The notes beneath the pieces are model-generated. The model was not told the DNA's origin, searched no databases, and was given only the letters and a program-made list of their open reading frames with translations. The translations under genes were made by a program, and so were the position numbers. Shown here in pieces: positions 1 through 9,285 of a stretch of 64,000 bases of DNA. The stretch covers positions 62,001 through 126,000 of the forward strand of contig CALUXW010000001.1 of NCBI GenBank assembly GCA_944324865.1. The letters are read 5' to 3'. This stretch comes from Candidatus Gastranaerophilales bacterium (GTDB lineage Bacteria; Cyanobacteriota; Vampirovibrionia; Gastranaerophilales; Gastranaerophilaceae). The first letter of the stretch is position 1. Each line of letters starts with the position of its first letter.

Positions 1-582
1 AGAAATAAAACAAGATTTCTACTTAATATCCTTTTTCGTTCGACAAAATACTATTTAAGGTATTTAAACTTTATCAATAAGCAAACTGATAAAATAGAAG
101 ACGATCTCAGAAGAACAATGAAAAACAAAGCATTATTTCAATTATTTGAAGCGCAAAAATCATTGGTATATTTTACAACTGCACTTAAAGATAATTATAT
201 AGTTTTACAAAAGATAATGCGTCTTACAAAATCAAGCTTTATTACGCCATTAAAATTTAATGAAGATGATATTGATTTGTTGGAAGATGTTATTATTGAA
301 AATAAACAGGCACTTGAAATGGTCGAAATGCACAGGAATATTCTTGAAAATATGATGGATGCATTTGCTTCAATAATTTCAAATAATCTAAATATTGTAA
401 TGAAATTTCTGACTTCAATAACAATAATTCTTGCAATACCTACAATGTTTGCTAGTTTTTGGGGAATGAATGTTAATCTACCTTTTGCAGCGCATCAGTT
501 CGGGTTTATAATTGTTATTCTAATCTCAGCTGTTGCATCTATGCTTGCAGCTGCCCTTTTTGCGAAAAAAGGCATGTTTTAA
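1..582 (+). CDS. corA: CorA-family Mg2+/Co2+ transporter, C-terminal part (5' end outside window)
   Basis: The frame is open from base 1, so the N-terminal cytoplasmic domain lies outside the window; an internal ATG at 118 is not the true start. The visible ~193 codons show the long helical stalk, then two hydrophobic segments: one around 'ILAIPTMFASFWGMNV' and the terminal 'GFIIVILISAVASMLAAALF'. CorA proteins carry a Y-G-M-N motif at the end of the first membrane helix; here it reads W-G-M-N-V. The family forms pentameric inner-membrane channels for divalent cations. The 3' end overlaps the convergent flavoprotein gene by 44 bases. Family assignment is firm; the transported ion is inferred. 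Confidence 0.88.
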   Translation, partial: RNKTRFLLNILFRSTKYYLRYLNFINKQTDKIEDDLRRTMKNKALFQLFEAQKSLVYFTTALKDNYIVLQKIMRLTKSSFITPLKFNEDDIDLLEDVIIENKQALEMVEMHRNILENMMDAFASIISNNLNIVMKFLTSITIILAIPTMFASFWGMNVNLPFAAHQFGFIIVILISAVASMLAAALFAKKGMF

Positions 583-1630
583 TATTTTCTGCAACACAAT
601 AAGCACTGCTCCAACAATTTTGCAAGTTGTAGCCACCGCAAAAACCATCAATATCCATTACTTCGCCACAAAAATATATTTTTGGATTTATTTTGGATTG
701 ACAATGATTGTTTATCTCTCGCAAATCAACCCCTCCACAGGTAACAATTTCACCTTTTGCATCACATCCGACAACTTTAAATGTTATATTTTCGAGTTCT
801 TTTATTTCATTATTTGTAATGTTCGCACATTTTTTATCGTGGTTATTTAAAATTGTTCGGGCAAGCGACTTTGGAATATATTTGCTAACTATGTTTCCAA
901 TAGTTTTTTTTGGATTTTCCCTTACACTTTTTTCAAGCTCTTGTATATCAATTATTGGTATTGTGATTTCGTATGGAAAATTTTTCCGTGCATTTATAGA
1001 TGAAATCTTATAAATCAATGGACCGGAAACACCGTTTTTTGTAAATAAGATATCACCGCAGTTTGTTCTTAAAACAACTCCTTGTGGGTATTTAGGACTA
1101 TCGGCACTTAGTTTTAATCCGCATAGAGCAGCCTTAGGTTCAACAATTTTGTGTCCTGCTTCATTAGCTAAATTATAACCATTCCTTGAACCTGTAGAAA
1201 TGATGATAATTTCATAATTAATTAATTGTTTTAAACTTTTTATTTCTTTTTTTATAATTGCAGGGCCTTTGAGCGCATTAAGCATTTTTATTCTCATATC
1301 TTTTGCACTGTTTGATATTGGAAAATACCTAAGGTCATCCTGCATATATGTTTTTATATCAATACTATTAAAAAAACTAAGTGTATCTGAAACGAAATGT
1401 CTGGAAAAAACCGAATACAAAAACTTTTCACCACGAGGGTAATTAGATGCAAAATCTTTTATATCCTCTGCATAATGTGTTAAATTGCATCTACCACCAC
1501 CTGTAGGAAGTAATGTTTTGAGTGCAATATCTTTTTCATATATGTCTATATTTATATTTGTTAAATTTTGCAGGTGTAATGCACAGTAAATACCCGCGGG
1601 TCCTGCTCCTATTATTGCAATTTTTATCAT
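539..1630 (-). CDS. HI0933/BaiN-type NAD(P)/FAD-dependent oxidoreductase
   Basis: 363 residues, somewhat short for the ~400-residue HI0933-like flavoprotein family. The N-terminus has the Rossmann dinucleotide motif GAGPAG (about residues 8-13), followed by the family signature TGGGRCNLT near residue 43. The C-terminal part has a second FAD-contacting segment, 'CGEVMDIDGFCGGYNLQNCWSSA', as in other members. The physiological substrate is not known for most of the family. Translation is coupled to folK upstream (ATGA overlap at 1627-1630), so the two form a small operon. The 3' end overlaps corA convergently. Confidence 0.87.
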   Translation of the reverse strand: MIKIAIIGAGPAGIYCALHLQNLTNINIDIYEKDIALKTLLPTGGGRCNLTHYAEDIKDFASNYPRGEKFLYSVFSRHFVSDTLSFFNSIDIKTYMQDDLRYFPISNSAKDMRIKMLNALKGPAIIKKEIKSLKQLINYEIIIISTGSRNGYNLANEAGHKIVEPKAALCGLKLSADSPKYPQGVVLRTNCGDILFTKNGVSGPLIYKISSINARKNFPYEITIPIIDIQELEKSVRENPKKTIGNIVSKYIPKSLARTILNNHDKKCANITNNEIKELENITFKVVGCDAKGEIVTCGGVDLREINNHCQSKINPKIYFCGEVMDIDGFCGGYNLQNCWSSAYCVAENIKTCLFSQKGQLQA

Positions 1631-2142
1631 TTATTTTTTTCCGGCAAAACTGTTCCATACAAAAATACATCCTCAGGATTATCAAGTTCTTCGTGCATTT
1701 GTATTATTGTCTTATTTAAAACAGGATGCACATAATTTGCATTTACTTCAATCATTGGCACAAGCGCAAATGCTCTTAGATGGACAAATTTATGTGGGAT
1801 TTCTAAAATCTCATTTTTAAAGATCAGGTTGTCGTAAAATAATATATCGATATCTATTACTCTCTCGCTCCACTTTGGTTTACCTTCTCTTATTCGACCG
1901 AGTTTTGCTTCAATGTCTTGGCAAACCCTTAAGAGTTCAATGGGTGAAAGTTCTGTCTGCACAGCTATTGCGGCATTTATAAACCAATTTTGCGAACTTA
2001 GTCCCCAAGGTTGAGTTTCATAGAAGGAAGATGCTCTAAGTAGTTGTATATTATTATCGCTTGTTAATAATCTAACCGCTTGTTGTATATTTGACAAGCG
2101 ATCCCCCAAATTTGAACCTAGTGACAAATAAGCTTTTGACAT
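1627..2142 (-). CDS. folK: 2-amino-4-hydroxy-6-hydroxymethyldihydropteridine pyrophosphokinase (HPPK)
   Basis: HPPK transfers pyrophosphate from ATP to 6-hydroxymethyl-dihydropterin in folate synthesis. The protein opens with the family signature YLSLGSNLGDR. It contains 'YETQPWG', 'NAAIAVQT' and the signature around 'ERVIDIDILFYDN', which carries the Mg-binding aspartates. A longer frame reaches 2190, but the ATG at 2142 is preferred: it is preceded by CAGGAA at good spacing, and homologs start just before YLSLGSN. About 171 residues, a normal length. It overlaps the flavoprotein gene by four bases and is divergent from ftsH. No other folate gene is in the window, although the folate-linked corrinoid protein genes lie close by. 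Confidence 0.93.
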   Translation of the reverse strand: MSKAYLSLGSNLGDRLSNIQQAVRLLTSDNNIQLLRASSFYETQPWGLSSQNWFINAAIAVQTELSPIELLRVCQDIEAKLGRIREGKPKWSERVIDIDILFYDNLIFKNEILEIPHKFVHLRAFALVPMIEVNANYVHPVLNKTIIQMHEELDNPEDVFLYGTVLPEKNK

Positions 2143-2217
2143 ATATATATTCCTGATTAACATTTTATTATTCTTTTGATATAATGGCAACAGAAATATT
2201 TTATTACAGGGGTAAAA

Positions 2218-4110
2218 ATGAATAAAAATCAGTCTTTAGGAGTATATATTATAGTCGGTATTATTGCCGTATTATTGGCAGTTGTTGCTTTTGCAGGTCC
2301 TACCACTACAAGCGGCGAGTTGTCATACTCGCAATTTTTAGACAAAGTCAAGGCAGGGGCAATCGAAAGTGTAACTATTTCAAAGAATCTTGTTATTGCA
2401 ATTCCTAAAGATGATTCGAAAGATAATAAAGAAGTTTCTAAACCAAAGTCTGATATTGTGGGTTTTTCAAATGTAAATCAACCCCCAACTTTCCAATATA
2501 AAATACAAGTTCCTGAAAATGATCCGAATTTACTTTCTTTGCTTGAAAACAATAATGTTGAAATTAATGTAAAAAAACCGCAAGAAGGGTCTTTGTTGGG
2601 CACTATAGGCTCACTTTTAGTTCCATTATTTTTTATTGGTTTAATTATATTATTATTGCGAGGTATTCAACAAGGTGGCTCTGCTGCAATGAATTTTGGT
2701 AAATCTCGTGCAAAAATGATGCAAGAAAATAAAGTAAAAGTGACATTTAATGATGTTGCAGGCATTGATGAAGAAAAACAAGAACTTGAAGAAATAGTTG
2801 ATTTTCTTAAAAACGGCGATAAATATACAAAATTGGGTGCAAAAATTCCGAAAGGTGTTCTTTTGGTAGGTGTACCTGGTACAGGTAAAACTCTAATGGC
2901 AAAAGCTGTTGCTGGCGAAGCGGGTGTACCTTTCTTTTCAATATCAGGTTCTGATTTTGTAGAAATGTTTGTCGGTGTGGGCGCTTCTCGTGTTAGAGAT
3001 CTTTTTGAACAAGCAAAGAAACATCAGCCGTGCATAATATTTATTGATGAAATTGATGCTGTTGGGCGCCAAAGAGGTGCAGGCATGGGTGGCGGACATG
3101 ATGAACGCGAACAAACATTAAACCAATTATTGGTTGAAATGGACGGTTTTGATGAAAATGTCAACATAATAGTTTTGGCTGCTACAAACAGACCAGATAT
3201 ATTAGACAATGCTTTGTTACGTCCGGGCAGATTTGACAGACAAATAATTATTAATAGGCCAGATATTTTGGGTCGCGAACAAATTCTTGCAGTGCATGCA
3301 AAAAATAAGCCATTAGCATCTGATGTCGATTTAAAAGTTTTGGCTAAACGCACTCCTGGATTTACTGGTGCAGATTTGCAAAATCTTTTAAATGAAGCTG
3401 CTCTTTTGAGCGCAAGATATGACAAAAATGAAATTTCAATGGAACATATTGAAGAAGCAATAGATAAAGTAATGGCAGGGCCTGAAAAGAAATCTAGGAT
3501 TATTTCTGATGAAGAAAAAGAAAATACTGCATATCATGAGGTAGGACATGCTTTACTTGCGAGACTTTTAAAAGATTGTGACCCGTTGCATAAAGTTTCA
3601 ATAATACCTCGTGGTATGGCACTTGGTATTACAACGGTACTGCCTGAAAAAGATCATTTAACGTTGAAGAAATCTCAATTATTAGACAGAATTACAATGA
3701 TTTTAGGTGGTAGAGTGGCTGAAGAACTTATTTACGGTAGTGATTCTATTACTACAGGTGCACAGAATGATTTAGAAAAAGTCTCAGCACTTGCAAGAAA
3801 GATGGTTACAGTTTATGGTATGTCTGAAAAAATGGGAAATTTAGCCTATGGGACAAGCCAAGAACATGTGTTTATGGGTCGTGATTTTGGCCATCAGCGT
3901 GATTTTAGCGAAGAGATTGCTGCAGATATTGATAAAGAAGTTAAAAGAATCATTGATGAACGTTACAATATTGCTAAACAATTGCTAAGCGAAAACGAAG
4001 ACATGTTACGTAAAATTGCAAAAGAATTACTGGAGCGTGAAACTTTAGACGAATCAGAATTCAGCGAAATTATGAATAAAATCATAGAACAGAGAGGGCA
4101 ACAAGCTTAG
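2218..4110 (+). CDS. ftsH: ATP-dependent zinc metalloprotease FtsH
   Basis: 630 residues, typical for FtsH, a membrane-anchored AAA+ protease that removes misassembled membrane proteins and selected regulators. Two transmembrane helices (about 9-27 and 126-147) flank a short periplasmic domain. The AAA module has Walker A GVPGTGKT (about 218), Walker B IIFIDEID (about 273) and the second region of homology ending RPGRFDR. The protease domain has the zinc motif HEVGH (about 440) and the downstream Asp in '[10 protein letters not shown]'. AGGGG precedes the ATG at 2218. The stop overlaps the GTG start of the next gene by one base, so the corrinoid-protein genes downstream are probably cotranscribed. 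Confidence 0.97.
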   Translation: MNKNQSLGVYIIVGIIAVLLAVVAFAGPTTTSGELSYSQFLDKVKAGAIESVTISKNLVIAIPKDDSKDNKEVSKPKSDIVGFSNVNQPPTFQYKIQVPENDPNLLSLLENNNVEINVKKPQEGSLLGTIGSLLVPLFFIGLIILLLRGIQQGGSAAMNFGKSRAKMMQENKVKVTFNDVAGIDEEKQELEEIVDFLKNGDKYTKLGAKIPKGVLLVGVPGTGKTLMAKAVAGEAGVPFFSISGSDFVEMFVGVGASRVRDLFEQAKKHQPCIIFIDEIDAVGRQRGAGMGGGHDEREQTLNQLLVEMDGFDENVNIIVLAATNRPDILDNALLRPGRFDRQIIINRPDILGREQILAVHAKNKPLASDVDLKVLAKRTPGFTGADLQNLLNEAALLSARYDKNEISMEHIEEAIDKVMAGPEKKSRIISDEEKENTAYHEVGHALLARLLKDCDPLHKVSIIPRGMALGITTVLPEKDHLTLKKSQLLDRITMILGGRVAEELIYGSDSITTGAQNDLEKVSALARKMVTVYGMSEKMGNLAYGTSQEHVFMGRDFGHQRDFSEEIAADIDKEVKRIIDERYNIAKQLLSENEDMLRKIAKELLERETLDESEFSEIMNKIIEQRGQQA

Positions 4111-4970
4111 TGATAAATTTTAATATTAACCTCACTAATGTTTCAAAACCTTTTTTTGGGCTTGAATTTCCTATTGAGTTAACCGAAAGTTATTCGCCTG
4201 TTTTAAAAGATTACTGGGCTGATAGAATTTATAGTCCTAAAAAGTGGTTTCTCTCTGTGCAAGATAATGCCCTAAAAAGTGGCGCAGATTTTGTAAGTGT
4301 TTATTTTAACTCCTGCGAACCTGACAATTCTGTAAAGCACAGCATATTAGAAAAGTATAAAAATTTATTCAGCTATGTTTTAGCTGAATCAAAATTACCA
4401 ATAATGCTAAAATTAAGCTCTCATGCGCCTTGGGATTGCGAAATTTTGAAAGCAATAGCACCGATTATCGACAGAGAATTAATAATTGCACCAATTTTAG
4501 CAGCTAACTATAATGAACTTTTAAATACCGTCCTAAAAAATAATTTTAATCATAAATTTGTTTTAAGAACTCCAATTGATATTAACTTAACAAAAGAATT
4601 AAATATATTATCAATTGATTCCGGAATAATTGCACAGCAAATATTAATTGATCCGGATATGGGGTGTATAGGTTATGGAATAGACTACGGGTATAGTATC
4701 ATTGAGCGTATTTGTCTAGCACGCAAAAGTGGAGATAAAATGCTTGATATGCCAATTATAGCTTTCGTTGGTGAAGAAGCTTACAAGGCAAAAGAGTCAA
4801 AAAGTACTGACTTTACGGCATCTTGGGGTGAGCTTAGTAATCGTGCAATAATGTGGGAAATATCGAGTGCCTCTGCATTAATTGCGGCAGGTGCTAATGT
4901 AATTGTTTGCTGGCATCCAATAGCTTTAGAAACCCTAAAAAGACAATTTTGTGAGGTAACATGTCACTAG
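4110..4970 (+). CDS. Corrinoid/iron-sulfur protein small subunit-like (CdhD/AcsD family)
   Basis: 286 residues resembling the delta (small, corrinoid-associated TIM-barrel) subunit of acetyl-CoA decarbonylase/synthase. The family context is clear from the next gene, which has the gamma-subunit Fe-S motif. The barrel core includes 'LPIMLKLSSHAPWDCEIL', 'IAPILAANYNELL' and 'QILIDPDMGCIGYGIDYGYS', the last matching a D-P-x-x-G-x-x-G-Y-G pattern common in CdhD. Start is GTG at 4110, overlapping the ftsH stop; an A/G-rich segment around 4092-4098 can serve as ribosome site. In known systems the two subunits form a heterodimer carrying methyl groups on cobalamin between methyltetrahydrofolate and acetyl-CoA synthase. 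No CODH, ACS or AcsE gene lies in the window, so this role is not assured. Confidence 0.78.
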   Translation: MINFNINLTNVSKPFFGLEFPIELTESYSPVLKDYWADRIYSPKKWFLSVQDNALKSGADFVSVYFNSCEPDNSVKHSILEKYKNLFSYVLAESKLPIMLKLSSHAPWDCEILKAIAPIIDRELIIAPILAANYNELLNTVLKNNFNHKFVLRTPIDINLTKELNILSIDSGIIAQQILIDPDMGCIGYGIDYGYSIIERICLARKSGDKMLDMPIIAFVGEEAYKAKESKSTDFTASWGELSNRAIMWEISSASALIAAGANVIVCWHPIALETLKRQFCEVTCH

Positions 4971-6094
4971 GCGCAATGGATATATTTAAATTTTTACCTG
5001 CAGGAAAACGCGATAAGAATGCTAACTGCAAAAAGTGTGGTTGTCCTACTTGCATGATGTTTGCAATTAAACTTTCAAAAGGGCAAGAAAGTGCTTCAAA
5101 ATGTCCTTTTATCCCGTTTGAACTTGCCAGTAAACTTGAGCATAACAAAAAAATTCAACAAAAAACTCTGGTTTGCGGAAATTTAAAAATTGGTGGTGAG
5201 GTTGTTTTATACAGACATGAAAAAACTTTTGTAAATCCTAGTGCGCTGGTTGTTATGCTTGATTCCAAAGAAAAAAATTATCTTGAAAAATTAAAGCGGG
5301 TTTTAAACTTTGAAATAGACTGTATTGGTAAAAAATATAAAATTGATGCAATTTATTCTAATAATTTGAATCCTGATGATATTTTAAAAATAAAAAGCAA
5401 AGGAATCGAAATTATAGATGATAATTTTTTGACAAATATGTATGAGGTAAAATATACAAATTTGCACGAAACAGTAGCGACTCTGACACAAATTCGTAAA
5501 GAAGCCATAGTAGAAAGGAATGAAAAATACTCAAATCCTACATTTGTAAGGTTACATGGTAATAATTTTTTTGATTTGTGTTCAACAGCATCGGTTTTAA
5601 TTTGCAAGTATTCAAATATGCTAATTTTTGAACATTTTGATGAAGCGTTGTTTTCTTCATTAATTACTTTGAGATTGAATATTTTTACTGATCCGCAAAA
5701 ACCACTGCAAGTTGAGTCAAAGGTATACGAATTTAATAATCCTGATCAAAATGCACTTGTATTCTTAACTACTAATTTTGCACTCAGCTATTTTGCTGTT
5801 GCAAACGAACTTTCATCATTAAAATATGGCTCATATCTTGTTATTACTCCAAGTGAAGGTATGAGTGTATTAACTGCTTGGTCTGCGCAAAAAATTACTG
5901 CAGAAATTGCTGCTCGAGTTGTTTCATCGTCAGATAAACTCAAAAAAGTTAAAAACAAAAGAATTATAATCCCAGGGTTACTTTATGACTTAAAGTCCGA
6001 ACTTGAACAAGCTTTGCCGGAGTGGAAAATTACAATTGGCACAACTGAGGCATATAAAATACCAGAATTTGTAAAAAAACTGCAAAATTGCTAA
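4961..6094 (+). CDS. Corrinoid/iron-sulfur protein large subunit-like (CdhE/AcsC family), short form
   Basis: 377 residues, against roughly 440-460 for typical AcsC/CdhE. The N-terminal Fe-S domain has Cys23-x2-Cys26-x4-Cys31-x16-Cys48, exactly the Cx2Cx4Cx16C pattern of the corrinoid/Fe-S protein; 'LSKGQESASKCPF' matches the family. The C-terminal corrinoid-binding domain is recognisable from 'SLKYGSYLVITPSEGMSVLTAWSA' and from the closing 'IIIPGLLYDLKSELEQALP' block. The reduction in length lies in the central TIM-barrel. It overlaps the small-subunit gene by ten bases and has its own GAGG site, so the two are translated together. The pair could carry methyl groups for methionine synthesis rather than acetyl-CoA synthesis; that is inference. 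Confidence 0.82.
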   Translation: MSLGAMDIFKFLPAGKRDKNANCKKCGCPTCMMFAIKLSKGQESASKCPFIPFELASKLEHNKKIQQKTLVCGNLKIGGEVVLYRHEKTFVNPSALVVMLDSKEKNYLEKLKRVLNFEIDCIGKKYKIDAIYSNNLNPDDILKIKSKGIEIIDDNFLTNMYEVKYTNLHETVATLTQIRKEAIVERNEKYSNPTFVRLHGNNFFDLCSTASVLICKYSNMLIFEHFDEALFSSLITLRLNIFTDPQKPLQVESKVYEFNNPDQNALVFLTTNFALSYFAVANELSSLKYGSYLVITPSEGMSVLTAWSAQKITAEIAARVVSSSDKLKKVKNKRIIIPGLLYDLKSELEQALPEWKITIGTTEAYKIPEFVKKLQNC

Positions 6095-6753
6095 CTTTTG
6101 AGCAGCTTTTTATATTCTTTTTTTAACATCTCATACTGTTTATCTAATATATCCTGTAATTCTTTTCTTTTATTCTCGATTTCGTTATCATCCACATTTG
6201 GTTTTATATATATTGGTTCACCATAGTACGATATCATGTTTTTACAAAACAAAGGAAATCTGAACTCATCCCATGTCTTTAATTTCAAAAATCCTATTGA
6301 AGGCGAGTACCAACTCATAGGAACGATAGGTACTCCTGTCATTTTTGCAATTTCAATAATACCTTTTTTTACAACTCTGTTTGGTCCTCTTGGTCCATCT
6401 ACCGTAATTGCCCCATTGTAACCTTGCTTAATTTTGTCTACGAGTTGTAATGTTGCACTTGCCCCACCTCTTGTAATTGAGCCCCTGACGGTATTTATTC
6501 CCATTGCATTAGCGGCACGTGCAATTATTTCGCCATCTTTTGAACGGCTTATCATAACATATGTCTTTTTTCTTCCTTTTAGTGAATAAAGACCACATTG
6601 ATGAGCATGCCAAAGTGCAAAAATACAAGGCTCGTTTGGATAGTTAATATTTTTACACCAGTATGTCAAACTTTTTAGTCTAAATAGTGCAGATACTAGT
6701 ACAGAAAAAAACTCTATTTGCATTTTTTCACTTTTTTTATATTCAAATTTCAT
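6091..6753 (-). CDS. DUF374 lysophospholipid acyltransferase-like protein
   Basis: 220 residues. The DUF374 pattern is complete: 'IFALWHAHQ' near residue 44, 'VMISRSKDGEIIA', 'VRGSITRGGASA', and 'ITVDGPRGPNRVVKKG' followed by 'ITGVPIVPM'-like text. Proteins of this family are membrane-associated acyltransferases thought to acylate a lipid or lipid A precursor; the exact substrate is unknown. This is the last gene of a five-gene minus-strand run (kinase, pyruvyl transferase, hisA-IE, hisD). It overlaps hisD by 11 bases and the convergent CdhE-like gene by four. The mixture of histidine and envelope genes is probably only transcriptional linkage. Confidence 0.85.
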   Translation of the reverse strand: MKFEYKKSEKMQIEFFSVLVSALFRLKSLTYWCKNINYPNEPCIFALWHAHQCGLYSLKGRKKTYVMISRSKDGEIIARAANAMGINTVRGSITRGGASATLQLVDKIKQGYNGAITVDGPRGPNRVVKKGIIEIAKMTGVPIVPMSWYSPSIGFLKLKTWDEFRFPLFCKNMISYYGEPIYIKPNVDDNEIENKRKELQDILDKQYEMLKKEYKKLLKS

Positions 6754-8014
6754 TTTTACCTCTTAAATCACTTGCAAGTTTATGCGCCATAAGACCTTCC
6801 TGATATGCAATACAAGATGCTGTTTTAGAAAGTTCAACTGCATAATTTTTTGTTAAAGACTGATATGTTTGTATTTTTATAAAATCAAAAACACTTAGGC
6901 CGCCACAATAACGAGATGCCCCATTTGTTGGTAAAACATGGTTTGTTCCAGAGCAGTAATCACCAAAAACTTCAGCACAGTTGCTCCCGATAAAAAGAGA
7001 TCCGTAGTTTTTAAATTTTTCTGAAATTTTTTCGGCATTTTCAAACATCAATTCCAGGTGTTCCGGTGCGCGAATATTTGTTAGCATTACAGCTTCATCC
7101 ATGTCTTTTACAACAACTGCATAAGAATTGTTAAATGATTGCTGTGCAATTTCTTTTGTTTGTAAATTTTCAAGTTGTTTTTTTGCACTTTTTACAACTT
7201 CTTTTGCAAAATTTTCACTAAAGCAAATTAAATACCCTCTCGCATCTTTATCATGTTCGCACTGTGCAAGAATGTCCGCACTAACCAGTTGGGGGTTTTG
7301 ATTATCATCTGCAACTATTAGCACTTCTGAAGGACCTGCAAGAAAATCTATAGCGCATTTGCCATAAACATATTTCTTGGCAAATGTAACAAATTTATTT
7401 CCGGGGCCTACAATTTTATCTATAGGTAAAATAGATTCTGTGCCATAAGCAAATGCGCTGATTGCTTGTACCCCGCCAAGCTTATATATTTTGTCCGCTC
7501 CACTTAGCTTGGCAGCAACGATTGTCTGTGGTTTAATTTTTGGTGAAGTTAATATAATTTCTTTTACACCAGCAACCTTTGCGACTGAGGTTGTCATAAC
7601 GGCAGAAGACAGTAGGGGGTAGTTGCCGCCTGGAACATAACAGAGAACTTTGTTAATTGGTATAATTCTATGTCCAAAGTGTGAGCCTTTGATGTCAAAA
7701 TCTAGTTTTTTTAAGCATTTCAACTGCTTATGCGCAAAGCGTGTTACATTTTTTATACTTATTTTTAAAGCATTTATAGTATCTTTAGGAGTTTTATTAA
7801 ATGCGTCTTCGACTTCATTGTCATTTACAACAAAATCATTTGCATTTAAAAAAATACCATCACCAAATAATTTAGAATACTTAATAATTGCACTGTCACC
7901 GCTATTTTTTACGTCTTCGATAATTTCTACAGCACTTTGTATGTTTTCAATGTCTATAGTCTTGAAAAAATCATGATTCTTATTTTTTAGCTCATTAGAT
8001 TTGATTATTTTCAT
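6743..8014 (-). CDS. hisD: Histidinol dehydrogenase
   Basis: Catalyses the last two NAD-dependent oxidations of histidine synthesis, histidinol to histidine. 423 residues, normal length. Recognised from 'CYVPGGNYPLLSSAVMT', 'IDFLAGPSEVLIVAD', the zinc-ligand region 'ILAQCEHDKDARG', the catalytic Glu-His in 'RAPEHLELM', and 'GTNHVLPT' near the C-terminus. Its ATG overlaps the TAA of the hisA-hisIE fusion (TAATG), indicating coupled translation. Together the two genes supply the HisA, HisI, HisE and HisD steps; hisG, hisB, hisC, hisF and hisH are not in the window. Confidence 0.97.
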   Translation of the reverse strand: MKIIKSNELKNKNHDFFKTIDIENIQSAVEIIEDVKNSGDSAIIKYSKLFGDGIFLNANDFVVNDNEVEDAFNKTPKDTINALKISIKNVTRFAHKQLKCLKKLDFDIKGSHFGHRIIPINKVLCYVPGGNYPLLSSAVMTTSVAKVAGVKEIILTSPKIKPQTIVAAKLSGADKIYKLGGVQAISAFAYGTESILPIDKIVGPGNKFVTFAKKYVYGKCAIDFLAGPSEVLIVADDNQNPQLVSADILAQCEHDKDARGYLICFSENFAKEVVKSAKKQLENLQTKEIAQQSFNNSYAVVVKDMDEAVMLTNIRAPEHLELMFENAEKISEKFKNYGSLFIGSNCAEVFGDYCSGTNHVLPTNGASRYCGGLSVFDFIKIQTYQSLTKNYAVELSKTASCIAYQEGLMAHKLASDLRGKNEI

Positions 8015-9243
8015 TATTTTGTCCTTGAAGACAGATTGTTAATAACATCTTCAAATGTCGTGTTGTGCATAGCCATAAACACAAGCAAATGATAGATTAA
8101 ATCTGCAGATTCCCAACTCAAACCATCACCTTGTTGAAAATTGACACTTTCAAACGCCTCTTCCATTATTTTTCTTTTAAGATAAAATTCATCTTTAAAA
8201 AGTTTTGTTGTATAAGACTTGTCGGGCAATTTTTCTTTCCTGTCTAAAATTAATTTATAAAGTTCGTTAATGCAGAATTCCTTGTCTTCAAAACAGCTAA
8301 ACCTGTTAAGATGACATGCGTTTCCCTTTTGTCTGACTTTAAAAAGTAATGAATCTCTGTCACAGTCAAATCTTGCATTTACAAGTTCTTGGGTATTACC
8401 ACTTGTCAAACCTTTTGTCCATAGCTCACTTCTTGAACGGCTATAATATGTTGCCTTGCCTTCTTTTAGAGATTTTCTCAGTGATTCTTTGTTTGAGTAT
8501 GCAAGCATTAATACCTGTTTTGTTTCAACATCCTGAACAATTGTTGGAACTAAATTGTTGCATTTTTCAAAATTTATTAATTTCTCAAATGCATCCACAA
8601 GATCAATTTTTCCTGTATAAATTGACATGCCAAGTTGTGATGAAATATTCATTTTTTCAAGTTCTAATATTTCATCAATAGTAGATATTCCGCCTGCTGC
8701 AATAATTGGTTTATCTGTAATTTTTCTAATTTGCCTAAATGCATCAAGATTTGTGCCATTCAACATTCCTTCTTTCTCGACAACTGTATACAAAAAACCA
8801 CAGCAATAATTTTCAAAACGATTTACAAATTCTTCTGTTTTTATTTGGGTGTCTTTTTGCCAGCCTTCAAGTGTAATATTTCCATGTTTAGAATCTATTG
8901 CTACCAATACTTTGTCTTTTGGTAAATCTGACAAAAAATCTTCACTTGCTGCTGTAGCAATAATAATTTTTTTTGCACCCAAGGCAAGCATCTTTTTTGC
9001 CTTTTGCTTGTCACGAATACCTCCACCTACTCTACAAGGGGCTATCTTACATATTTTAGCTATTAAGTCTTCGTTATTTTTACCTGTATTTGTAGCTGCA
9101 TCAAGATCTATAACTGCAATCTCACCAAATCTTGCATAATACCTTGCAAGTTCTAAAACATCATCTCTTTCAAGTACTTTTTCCTTGCCTTGTTTAAGTT
9201 GCACTGCTTTTGAATTCATTAAATCAATACTAGGAATTAGCAT
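8014..9243 (-). CDS. Trifunctional HisA-HisI-HisE fusion (ProFAR isomerase / PRA cyclohydrolase / PR-ATP pyrophosphatase)
   Basis: One 409-residue frame contains three histidine enzymes. Residues about 1-225 are the HisA barrel: catalytic Asp7 in 'IPSIDLMNSKAVQL', 'RVGGGIRDK', 'AIDSKHGNITLEGW' and 'IIAAGGIST'. Residues about 226-320 are PRA cyclohydrolase, with 'VLMLAYSNKESL', 'YYSRSRSELWTKG', the metal-binding DCDRD and 'CHLNRFSCF'. Residues about 325-409 are the PR-ATP pyrophosphatase helices, 'KIMEEAFE' and 'ESADLIYHLLVFM'. HisI-HisE fusion is common; attachment of HisA in front is not. No stop or frameshift interrupts the junction. First histidine gene of the run, coupled to hisD. Confidence 0.92.
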   Translation of the reverse strand: MLIPSIDLMNSKAVQLKQGKEKVLERDDVLELARYYARFGEIAVIDLDAATNTGKNNEDLIAKICKIAPCRVGGGIRDKQKAKKMLALGAKKIIIATAASEDFLSDLPKDKVLVAIDSKHGNITLEGWQKDTQIKTEEFVNRFENYCCGFLYTVVEKEGMLNGTNLDAFRQIRKITDKPIIAAGGISTIDEILELEKMNISSQLGMSIYTGKIDLVDAFEKLINFEKCNNLVPTIVQDVETKQVLMLAYSNKESLRKSLKEGKATYYSRSRSELWTKGLTSGNTQELVNARFDCDRDSLLFKVRQKGNACHLNRFSCFEDKEFCINELYKLILDRKEKLPDKSYTTKLFKDEFYLKRKIMEEAFESVNFQQGDGLSWESADLIYHLLVFMAMHNTTFEDVINNLSSRTK

Positions 9244-9285
9244 TAGTTTTCCTCTCTTTTTGCAAATTATATAACAAAAAGACTT

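Noticed and set aside
539-1013. Plus-strand frames inside the HI0933 flavoprotein gene
   Set aside because: They overlap a conserved minus-strand gene, lack ribosome sites and have no recognisable content.
2218-2260. FtsH gene start further upstream
   Set aside because: The ATG at 2218 has a good AGGGG site and homologs begin at the membrane helix; no better start was found.
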